Both the position numbers and the translations under genes were made by a program. From positions 1 through 9,316 of the forward strand of contig JAFGIT010000045.1 in the NCBI GenBank assembly GCA_016929465.1: a DNA stretch of 9,316 nucleotides. Reading direction: 5' to 3'. The stretch's first letter is position 1; every line of letters starts with the position of its first letter. The notes under the pieces are model-generated. The model had not been told where the DNA came from and did no database searches. It saw nothing but the letters and a program-made list of their open reading frames with translations. Below, piece by piece: positions 1-5,009 of the stretch. Source of the DNA: Candidatus Coatesiibacteriota bacterium (GTDB lineage: Bacteria > B130-G9).

Positions 1-110
1 TCAGGTGGTGCAGCGTCGGATAAGGTTGTGCAATTGGGTATCCCTGCGGCGCTTCGGAGGAGAAGAAGGCAACACAGAAGCGTCAACCCTCCGCAAGTCG
101 ACTTCACCAT
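1..110 (-). CDS. 5' end of a probable exported protein of unknown function (truncated by window edge)
   Basis: A minus-strand reading frame starts with ATG at 110-108 and stays open to the window edge, giving 36 visible residues. The N-terminus reads like a Sec signal peptide: Met-Val-Lys, a short polar stretch, then a hydrophobic core TLLCCLLLL at about residues 10-18, then RSAAG, where signal peptidase could cleave. An AGGAGG SD sequence lies 9 nt upstream of the ATG. A near-consensus sigma-54 promoter lies about 60-75 bp upstream. The start, SD and promoter agree with one another, which is the main reason to believe this short fragment. The mature part (IPNCTTLSDAAPP...) matches nothing I recognise. 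Other plus-strand frames through this stretch show no comparable start signal. The product could be a secreted, periplasmic or surface protein. I infer that it is a gene; its function is unknown. Confidence 0.55.
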   Translation of the reverse strand, partial: MVKSTCGGLTLLCCLLLLRSAAGIPNCTTLSDAAPP

Positions 111-171
111 TCGTCAGATCCTCCTGCATGGGACAGACCAAGAAAATACGTATTATTCTGATGAATTAATA

Positions 172-187
172 AGCATTATTCGTGCCA
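172..187 (-). promoter_or_regulatory. Sigma-54 (RpoN) promoter of the exported-protein gene
   Basis: Read on the minus strand the site is TGGCACG-AATA-ATGCT. The sigma-54 consensus is TGGCACR-N4-TTGCW, so every defined position fits except one T, which is A here. The -24 GG and -12 GC have the correct spacing. Transcription would start near position 161, leaving a leader of about 50 nt before the ATG at 110. That leader contains the 10-bp palindrome AATACGTATT (145-154). Known behaviour of this promoter class requires an enhancer-binding ATPase, and the dyads at 298-387 are placed where its sites would lie. No experiment supports this; it is a motif match. Confidence 0.6.
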
Positions 188-297
188 GAAGGAGTATTTT
201 TTATGCAGATGTGTATCTATTCTGGCTTCTAATAGGCGATCTCGCAGATTCAGCTCGATTCCCATCGGCGATCCGAGTCCGAGATTCTCTTCTCAAA

Positions 298-317
298 GTG
301 GATCAATTTTGATCCAC
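298..317. promoter_or_regulatory. Dyad GTGGATCAA-TT-TTGATCCAC, candidate enhancer or operator site
   Basis: The arms are 9-bp perfect inverted repeats separated by TT. The motif is shared, with one A/G change per arm, by the dyad at 369-387. Its centre is about 147 bp upstream of the predicted sigma-54 start site, within the usual range for enhancer-binding-protein sites. It could alternatively be a REP-like palindromic repeat, or part of a larger imperfect hairpin pairing 298-319 with 366-387. The symmetry is seen directly; the role is inferred. Confidence 0.45.
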
Positions 318-341
318 CCATCGGGATGCGGCCCAGCTAGA

Positions 342-359
342 GCAGGCTATTTAGCCTGC
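342..359. repeat. Perfect 8-bp inverted repeat GCAGGCTA-TT-TAGCCTGC
   Basis: The stem is perfect and sits between the two related dyads at 298-317 and 369-387, but its sequence is unrelated to theirs. Neither strand has a convincing T-run after the stem, so I do not call it an intrinsic terminator. It may be the tip of a compound structure formed when the two outer dyads pair with each other, or a separate protein-binding site. Confidence 0.4.
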
Positions 360-368
360 GTTTAAGGG

Positions 369-387
369 TGGGTCAAAAATTGACCCA
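369..387. promoter_or_regulatory. Dyad TGGGTCAA-AAA-TTGACCCA, second copy of the candidate enhancer or operator
   Basis: The arms are 8-bp perfect inverted repeats around AAA. With the copy at 298-317 the consensus is GTGGRTCAA-N2-3-TTGAYCCA, and the centres are about 70 bp apart. It lies roughly 217 bp upstream of the predicted sigma-54 start site and about 95 bp beyond the stop of the four-helix-bundle gene. Two copies of one dyad in one intergenic region favour a protein-binding site or a dispersed repeat over chance. Confidence 0.45.
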
Positions 388-426
388 GGGGGCGGACAGG
401 GGGGAGAGATGGCTCGCGGCAGGGAG

Positions 427-462
427 ATGGACAATATGGACGAGATGGACGAGATGATATTC
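427..462. repeat. 9-bp tandem repeat array (ATGGACnnn), downstream flank of the four-helix gene
   Basis: On the plus strand, three units ATGGACAAT, ATGGACGAG, ATGGACGAG run from 427 to 453, followed by a decayed unit ATGATATTC. The same ATGGAC core, in inverted orientation, is repeated four times at 1091-1124 with spacings of 9, 9 and 10 bp. The two arrays bracket the four-helix-bundle gene. In its transcript the two arrays would be complementary, as three 6-bp blocks separated by 3-nt internal loops. Confidence 0.6.
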
Positions 463-482
463 CCGCTGCGGGACCGGATGAC

Positions 483-1124
483 TTACTTGCTCTCCCTGTT
501 CTTGCGCCGCCTTCGGTATAGCCGCTCGGTGAATCCTCCCTCATTCTCGAAGGCGCTGGCCTGAGCCGCTATTTGTCGAGCTAAAAGGGCCTTGGCTACC
601 CCAATCAGAACCAAGAGAGCATTCGCAGATGCTTCTGCATGGCTTGATTTGACGGAAGATGTGGAACTGGCGGATGGGTCACTCTTTCCGCAAATTCCCC
701 TAACCCACTCAGCCACCTCGTCAGCGGACTTGCATCGCCGCTCGATCAAATCTTTGCGGCGGGGATCTTCCGGCCCCCACATCCCCAAGCCGGCCTGTCT
801 CAAGAAGTCTTCGTAATCTAGATTGAGCTCCTCCAAACTGGCCTTTGCGACATTGGTCAACTTCAATTCCATCTTCTTCGAGGTCCCGCTCGCAACACTT
901 CCCTCTGCAATATTCTGCACGCCCGACCGGGCAGCCTGGACCATCTGATCATGGGTCCGACTCTTCTTGTCAATGTAGCGATCACAGAATCTCACGGTGA
1001 CATCATAGATGAGCTGCGCGATCTGAAAGCTCTTGAGGCTTCGATAGCCGGCGTGCTTCGGAATCAAGGCATCCGAGTCGGAGCGTCGGCGTCCATGCGG
1101 TCCATTTAGTCCATTCCTGTCCAT
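483..1124 (-). CDS. Four helix bundle protein with C-terminal suffix domain (23S rRNA IVS-protein family)
   Basis: The 213-residue product has the S23/IVP-type four-helix-bundle core: YRSLKSFQIAQLIYDV from about residue 27, then THDQMVQAARSGVQNIAEG at 57-75, followed by further predicted helices to about residue 145. A low-complexity Ser/Ala linker (about 148-168) leads to a suffix domain, ALLVLIGVAKALLARQIAA and then GGFTERLYRRR, near 169-207. The tail is strongly basic. The fold is related to IVS-encoded proteins and to the accessory Avd proteins of diversity-generating retroelements. The biochemical role of stand-alone members is unknown; binding to nucleic acid is a guess from charge and relatives. 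The ATG at 1124 is the only ATG before the core; its SD is weak. The first 11 codons lie inside the ATGGAC repeat array, giving MDRNGLNGPHG. The gene starts 26 bp after bamD in the same direction and looks like an inserted cassette. Confidence 0.85.
   Translation of the reverse strand: MDRNGLNGPHGRRRSDSDALIPKHAGYRSLKSFQIAQLIYDVTVRFCDRYIDKKSRTHDQMVQAARSGVQNIAEGSVASGTSKKMELKLTNVAKASLEELNLDYEDFLRQAGLGMWGPEDPRRKDLIERRCKSADEVAEWVRGICGKSDPSASSTSSVKSSHAEASANALLVLIGVAKALLARQIAAQASAFENEGGFTERLYRRRRKNRESK
1091..1124. repeat. 9-bp repeat array (GTCCATnnn) overlapping the start of the four-helix gene
   Basis: GTCCAT occurs at 1091, 1100, 1109 and 1119 on the plus strand, so ATGGAC is repeated four times along the minus-strand coding direction, beginning with the start codon itself. 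It is the inverted counterpart of the array at 427-453. Being both coding and repetitive, it either was co-opted into the gene or travels with it. Confidence 0.6.
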
Positions 1125-1150
1125 AGGAAATCCCAGGCTCCGAGGCGTTC

Positions 1151-1984
1151 CTACCTCCCCTCCCTCAGCTCCTCCAACATCCCCTCAGCCGCAGCGACCG
1201 AATGACAGCCCGGATATTCATCGATAAGACGTTCCAGATTCTCGATCGCTTCGTCCAGACGCTCGAGCTTCACATCGAGTTTGGCAAGATACAGCAGCGC
1301 TTTGCACGCCGCTTCCGTGTCGGGATAATCGCTAATGACGCCTTTCAGTCGCGAACTGGCGGCTGCGTATGCCTTCTGCCGGTAGTAGAGACGCCCCACG
1401 TAGAATTCGTGCGAGGCGAGCATCTCTATAGATTCCTCCTCGATGATCGCGACGAGCTCCGTGAATTCACCATTCGGGTATCTTTTCCGGTAGTCATCTA
1501 CCATCTTCAGCGTCTTATGCGTAGGTGACTGGTCACGGTCGTATGTTCTTATCCTCCGATGGTGAGTAAGCAGCAACCTAAACATGGCCTTTTCAGCGTC
1601 CTTGTCGGAGGGATAGAAACGCAGGATGGTGGAGTATTCCGCCTCGGCCTCCTCGAACTTGTCTTCTGAGAGCCACAAGTCCGCGAGCCTCATCTGTGCT
1701 TCCTTTGCGTATCGGCTCGACGGATACTTATCGAGCATCTCATCGAGGAGTTCTTTTGCCTCTTTACGCTTCTTGGGAGCCACTAACGCCGCGGCGATAC
1801 CCGCGTCCTCCTCCTCCTCGAGCTTCCGAATGGCCAAATGATACATCTCGTCATCGTCGAGGACCACTCCCTCGTTCGAGGCGCATGAAAGACACAGAAA
1901 GGAAATCAACAACGCTAATATCGCGGCAATCTGGCTCGCCTTCAGAGCCCCCAAAAAGCCTTTGTTATTCATCTTCGCAGTCAT
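1151..1984 (-). CDS. bamD: Outer membrane protein assembly factor BamD (YfiO-like TPR lipoprotein)
   Basis: BamD is a periplasmic-facing lipoprotein of the BAM complex, which inserts beta-barrel proteins into the outer membrane. This 277-residue product opens with a signal peptide: basic n-region, then hydrophobic [13 protein letters not shown] candidate lipidation Cys is at 34 (CLS-C, a poor lipobox). TPR-like helical repeats follow: [17 protein letters not shown] near 74-90, [17 protein letters not shown] near 111-127, then the BamD hallmark YDRDQ (148-152), [18 protein letters not shown] near 189-206, and [14 protein letters not shown] near 246-259. Length is slightly above the roughly 245 residues of the E. 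coli protein. I chose ATG at 1984 because GAGG lies 6 nt upstream; ATG at 1972 is also possible and would give 273 residues. The gene overlaps the end of the dCMP deaminase gene by 20 bp (8 bp with the later start), implying translational coupling. The neighbouring function is unrelated. Confidence 0.85.
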   Translation of the reverse strand: MTAKMNNKGFLGALKASQIAAILALLISFLCLSCASNEGVVLDDDEMYHLAIRKLEEEEDAGIAAALVAPKKRKEAKELLDEMLDKYPSSRYAKEAQMRLADLWLSEDKFEEAEAEYSTILRFYPSDKDAEKAMFRLLLTHHRRIRTYDRDQSPTHKTLKMVDDYRKRYPNGEFTELVAIIEEESIEMLASHEFYVGRLYYRQKAYAAASSRLKGVISDYPDTEAACKALLYLAKLDVKLERLDEAIENLERLIDEYPGCHSVAAAEGMLEELREGR

Positions 1985-2450
1985 CCTGCCCCTCATCATC
2001 GAATGGTATCTGGACCAATTCCGCACCGGCCTCCGATAGCATCTCGAGCGCCAATTCATCTGGATATCCGTCCTGGTAGAAGATGCGCTTACTCACTCCT
2101 GCATTTATCAGCATCTTGGCGCAGATGACACATGGCACGTTGGTGCAATAGAGGGTGGCGCCCTTGATTGTCACGCCAAACATCGCCGCCTGGATGATCG
2201 CGTTTTGCTCGGCATGAAGCCCCCTGCAAAGCTCGTGCATTTTGCCGGACGGCACATTGAGCTTTGCACGGAGGCAGCCCACCTCGTCACAGTGCCGGAA
2301 ACCGCTGGGCGCTCCGTTATAGCCCGTGGCGAGTATTCGCTTGTCCCGCACGATTACAGCACCGACCTTCCTTCTGAGACATGTGGACCGCTCGGCCATC
2401 AGCCTCGCCATCCGCATGAAGTATTCATCCCAAGATAATCGCTCGCTCAA
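1965..2450 (-). CDS. Deoxycytidylate (dCMP) deaminase, ComEB-like
   Basis: This 161-residue protein belongs to the zinc-dependent cytidine/deoxycytidylate deaminase superfamily. It should convert dCMP to dUMP, the substrate of thymidylate synthase, in the cytoplasm. The zinc site is clear: H79-A-E81 with the catalytic Glu, and P106-C107-V-I-C110. The dCMP-deaminase-type insert is present, with RHCDEVGC (52-59) and [14 protein letters not shown] (72-85), which in relatives carries a second metal or allosteric site. The N-terminus [17 protein letters not shown] is typical of the group. The tail (150-161) is very acidic. The start is TTG at 2450: AGGA lies 6 nt upstream, and no in-frame ATG precedes the conserved N-terminus. 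The only upstream ATG nearby (2457) is out of frame. A TTG start may keep expression low. bamD overlaps its 3' end. Confidence 0.92.
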   Translation of the reverse strand: MSERLSWDEYFMRMARLMAERSTCLRRKVGAVIVRDKRILATGYNGAPSGFRHCDEVGCLRAKLNVPSGKMHELCRGLHAEQNAIIQAAMFGVTIKGATLYCTNVPCVICAKMLINAGVSKRIFYQDGYPDELALEMLSEAGAELVQIPFDDEGQDDCEDE

Positions 2451-2582
2451 AATGCATCCTCATAGCTATTAACAAACCAAATGACCGATCTCGAAGCTTC
2501 CATTCTCAAGATCGATAGCAATTCGCAATCAGCCGGAGATGCTGAACATGCCTTGCCCGAAGCGCTGCGCCGAGAGAATAGC
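2451..2582. other. Intergenic region upstream of the dCMP deaminase gene
   Basis: No supported gene lies here. It should hold the promoter of the deaminase-bamD operon on the minus strand, but I found no -35/-10 pair good enough to call. The SD (AGGA) of the deaminase gene is at its left end, at 2457-2460. Confidence 0.5.
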
Positions 2583-2620
2583 AAAAAACTGGCGCCGGGC
2601 CAAGATAGCACCGGCGCCAG
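2583..2620 (-). terminator. Intrinsic terminator of the aminotransferase-serA operon
   Basis: On the minus strand a perfect 10-bp GC-rich stem (CTGGCGCCGG / CCGGCGCCAG, 12-nt loop) is followed directly by six T residues. It begins about 30 bp past the serA stop codon. The T-run lies on the minus-strand side only, so it ends transcription of serA and insulates the downstream dCMP deaminase operon. Confidence 0.9.
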
Positions 2621-2650
2621 CCTGAACAGAAATCGGATATTTTTCAGGTC

Positions 2651-3562
2651 CTACGCTAGAAGCTCAATCAGTTTCTCTGCGACCTCAATCCCCACTCTGA
2701 ACTGCCCATCAACCGTCGAGGCTCCAATGTGTGGCGAGAGCGACACGTTCGTAAGAGACGTGAATTCGTTCCCCTTCACTGGCTCATTCTCGAAGACGTC
2801 GATCCCTGCGGATGCAACCTTGCCGCTCTTCAGGGCCTCGAGAAGCGCTGCCTCTTTTACGACGCCTCCCCTCGAGCAATTCACCAATCTGACGCCCTTC
2901 TTCATTTTGGCGAACTCATCCTCGGCCAAAAGGTAATGGGTCTCCTCGTTGTGAGGCATGTGCAGGGTGATGTAGTCAGACTTCTGGAGCAATTCATCGA
3001 AGCTGACTATCTTAACGTTGAGTTTCCCGAGCATCGCCTGCGTGACATAGGGGTCGTATGCGATGACCGTCATCTCGAAAGCAAGAGCTCTCTTCGCGAC
3101 TTCTTGCCCAATTCGCCCGATGCCGATAATGCCCAGCGTCTTCTTGAAGAGCTCCACGCCCTTGAATTTCTTCTTTTCCCACTTGCTGGCTGCCATGGTG
3201 GCATTCGCCTGTGGGATATCTCTCGAGATGGCGAGCATGTGCGCCATCGCGAGTTCGGCGACCGATACGGAGCTAGCAGCCGGCGTATTTATGACCGTCT
3301 TGCCCGCCGCATTCGCGGCATCCATATCGATATTGTCCAGCCCAACGCCCCCTCTGGCGATGACCTTCAGCTTCTTGCCGGCCTCGATAACATCCTTGGT
3401 CACCTTGGTCGCACTTCGCACGATGATGGCATCGTAATCACCAACCGTCGCGACAAGTTCTTCCGGGGTCAGCTCGGTCTTGACGTCAACCGTGAGGCCG
3501 CCCTTTTCCATCTTCTCGACCGCTTCTTTTGCCACGGGATCGCAAACTAAGACACGGACCAT
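2651..3562 (-). CDS. serA: D-3-phosphoglycerate dehydrogenase, short form without ACT domain
   Basis: This enzyme oxidises 3-phosphoglycerate to 3-phosphohydroxypyruvate with NAD, the entry step of serine synthesis. The 303-residue product shows the whole D-isomer 2-hydroxyacid dehydrogenase fold. The split substrate domain is at the two ends (GVGLDNID at 72-79). The Rossmann motif is G147-I-G149-R-I-G152, with D170 at the position that selects NAD over NADP. The catalytic set is R231 (NCSRGG), E260 (DVFENEP) and H278 (SPHIGAST). It stops right after the second substrate segment, so it lacks the C-terminal ACT or intervening regulatory domains of long SerA and is probably not serine-inhibited in the E. 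coli manner. GGAGGT 6 nt before the ATG fixes the start. It is 58 bp downstream of the aminotransferase gene. A related hydroxypyruvate or glyoxylate reductase activity cannot be excluded. Confidence 0.88.
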   Translation of the reverse strand: MVRVLVCDPVAKEAVEKMEKGGLTVDVKTELTPEELVATVGDYDAIIVRSATKVTKDVIEAGKKLKVIARGGVGLDNIDMDAANAAGKTVINTPAASSVSVAELAMAHMLAISRDIPQANATMAASKWEKKKFKGVELFKKTLGIIGIGRIGQEVAKRALAFEMTVIAYDPYVTQAMLGKLNVKIVSFDELLQKSDYITLHMPHNEETHYLLAEDEFAKMKKGVRLVNCSRGGVVKEAALLEALKSGKVASAGIDVFENEPVKGNEFTSLTNVSLSPHIGASTVDGQFRVGIEVAEKLIELLA

Positions 3563-3620
3563 TTTATTACCTCCGCTTTTCTCGGGTGGTTGTTATCGAC
3601 TATATCGAATGCGTCAGCTC

Positions 3621-4694
3621 TCAGACGCCGAGATATTCGTCGATCCTGCCCAGCAACTCCTTGACCTCGTCAAGCGTCAGGTCGCCCATGTGGCCGACCC
3701 TGAAAGTCTTCTCTTTTAGCTTACCATAGCCATTCGCGATTTGCAGCGCGTATTTGTCCGCGAGGAACTTCGAGAGGTCCGCAACGGAGATTGCGCGTGA
3801 ATTCCGCACTGTAGTCAGCGTCACGGACTGATAGCCATCCTCAGCGAACGTATCGAATCTATCCTTTGCCCATGCCCTCGCATATTCAGCCATCTCGACG
3901 TGACGGCGATATCTATTCTCGAGTCCCTCTTCGAACATCTGGTCGATTTTGTAGTCGAGGGCGTAGAAGAGGCTGATCGCAGGAGTGGTCGGAGTCTGGC
4001 CCTTCTCGGCGTATTTCTTGAAGACATCAAAGTCGAAATAGTAGCCTTTTCGCTTGGCCTTCCTGGACTTCTCCATCGCCTTCTCGGAGACCGAAAAGAC
4101 CGTTATCCCAGGAGGCGCAGCAAATGCCTTCTGCACGCCGGCAAGGCATACGTCCATGCCGAGCTCATCGACCTTGATGTCAACTGCTGCCATCGCGCTG
4201 ACCGCATCGACGAGGAACATAACATCAGGGTACTTCTTCATCATCTCTGCGAACTCGTGGTAGTCGTTCATGATGCCGGTGCTCGTCTCATTGATCTGCA
4301 TCGTCACGGCATCATATTTTCCCGTTGCAAGGGCTTTATCGACCACATCGATCCTGTTCGCCATTCCCCACTCCTCCGACTGGAGGATGTCGGCTTCGTG
4401 CCCACAAGCCAGGGTGATCTCATGCCAACGCTCGCCGAAGGCACCGCAAGTGACATTCAGGCATCGCTTCTCAACGCAGTTCAAGACCGCGCCTTCCATG
4501 ACCCCTGTCGAAGCTGAAGTTGAAACGAAGACGTCGTCCTTGGTTGCAAGGAGCTTCTTCAATTTCGGCGTCAACTGGTTGAAGAATGCCACGAAGTCAC
4601 CGCCCCTATGGCTGATCATCGGCCAGGCCATGCGCTCTAGAACATCCTTACGGACTTCCGTTGGTCCAGGAATGAAGAGCTTCTTAAACTTCAT
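3621..4694 (-). CDS. Class V aminotransferase, probable phosphoserine (or serine/alanine-glyoxylate) aminotransferase
   Basis: This 357-residue PLP enzyme is of the small class V type related to alanine-glyoxylate and serine-pyruvate aminotransferases. It opens with the typical FIPGPTEVRKDVLERM (7-22) and a SHRGGDF loop (28-34). STSASTGVMEGAV (58-70) is the phosphate-binding region, VDAVSAM (162-168) contains the PLP-ring Asp (D163), VQKAFAAPPG (187-196) has the Schiff-base lysine K189, and FRVGHMG (331-337) carries the carboxylate-binding arginine R332. It is not the classical SerC subgroup, but relatives adjacent to serA are thought to make phosphoserine from phosphohydroxypyruvate and glutamate. 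That assignment rests on the operon with serA, not on a diagnostic residue. An alternative is serine-glyoxylate aminotransferase paired with a hydroxypyruvate reductase. The start is ATG at 4694 with GGGAGG 6 nt upstream; a strong promoter lies 5'. Confidence 0.82.
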   Translation of the reverse strand: MKFKKLFIPGPTEVRKDVLERMAWPMISHRGGDFVAFFNQLTPKLKKLLATKDDVFVSTSASTGVMEGAVLNCVEKRCLNVTCGAFGERWHEITLACGHEADILQSEEWGMANRIDVVDKALATGKYDAVTMQINETSTGIMNDYHEFAEMMKKYPDVMFLVDAVSAMAAVDIKVDELGMDVCLAGVQKAFAAPPGITVFSVSEKAMEKSRKAKRKGYYFDFDVFKKYAEKGQTPTTPAISLFYALDYKIDQMFEEGLENRYRRHVEMAEYARAWAKDRFDTFAEDGYQSVTLTTVRNSRAISVADLSKFLADKYALQIANGYGKLKEKTFRVGHMGDLTLDEVKELLGRIDEYLGV

Positions 4695-4757
4695 ATCTGT
4701 CCTCCCCTTCTGGGTCGTATGCTGTTGTTTATATTGCCATCATCAATCTTCAGATGA

Positions 4758-4785
4758 ATTGTATTCAATAAGTCTCGCCTGTCAA
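4758..4785 (-). promoter_or_regulatory. Sigma-70-type promoter of the aminotransferase-serA operon
   Basis: On the minus strand a perfect -35 TTGACA (4785-4780) is followed after 16 bp by TACAAT (4763-4758), one base from the TATAAT consensus. Transcription would begin near 4750, giving a leader of about 55 nt to the ATG at 4694. No riboswitch-sized leader is therefore available. A second TTGAC lies just upstream. Confidence 0.65.
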
Positions 4786-5009
4786 CGAATTCTGTTAGGT
4801 CAACACGCCAAATCGGCAAACGATGTCAAAGTCAAGTCCTACAATCGCTTGATAATCCACAGATCAACCACCAAATGTCGTGGACATGAACGCGGATAAT
4901 ATCTCATGCTTCCCTGAATTCAATGATTTTAGCGTGGATTGGGAGAAATTGCAGATCAGAATTCGACGCGCTTGAAAGGGTGACAGTAGGCTCTTATGAT
5001 TCTCCCGAA
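4786..5009. other. Divergent intergenic region before addB
   Basis: This region should contain the addB promoter, but no convincing plus-strand -35/-10 pair was found. A small dyad ATGTC-GTG-GACAT is at 4875-4887. The addB reading frame extends upstream to an ATG at 4923, so part of the region might be coding if that start is used. No SD is visible before either start. Confidence 0.4.

Larger units (their letters stand above)
111..482. other. Intergenic region between the exported-protein gene and the four-helix gene
   Basis: This 372-bp stretch contains the sigma-54 promoter (172-187), the dyads at 298-387, a G/A-rich stretch (about 388-426), the 9-bp repeat array (427-462) and the dyad TCCCGC-T-GCGGGA at 461-473. 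That last dyad is 10 bp past the stop of the four-helix gene; it has no T-run in that direction and so is not a clear terminator. A plus-strand frame is open from the window edge to 312, but it has no SD, an arginine-rich start and no recognisable domain, so I do not call a gene. Confidence 0.6.

Noticed and set aside
28-312. Plus-strand open frame of 94 codons starting with GTG at the left edge
   Set aside because: It has no SD and no recognisable domain, it is rich in Arg runs, and it overlaps the better-supported minus-strand gene start, the sigma-54 promoter and a dyad.
342-359. Intrinsic terminator at the GCAGGCTA hairpin
   Set aside because: No T-run follows the stem on either strand; the plus strand has only GTTTAA.
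483-1124. Diversity-generating retroelement or 23S rRNA intervening sequence around the four-helix gene
   Set aside because: No reverse transcriptase or template/variable repeat pair is in the window, and no 23S rRNA sequence flanks the gene. Only the protein fold and the inverted flanks are reminiscent.
2729-3550. Long plus-strand open frame antisense to serA (273 codons)
   Set aside because: It is a shadow of serA codon bias; serA has complete catalytic motifs and a strong SD, while this frame has no recognisable domain.
3900-4517. Long plus-strand open frame antisense to the aminotransferase (205 codons)
   Set aside because: The minus-strand frame carries all PLP enzyme motifs; the antisense frame has no SD or recognisable domain.
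4875-4887. Dyad ATGTC-GTG-GACAT before addB as an operator
   Set aside because: The 5-bp arms are short enough to occur by chance, and no promoter could be fixed next to it.
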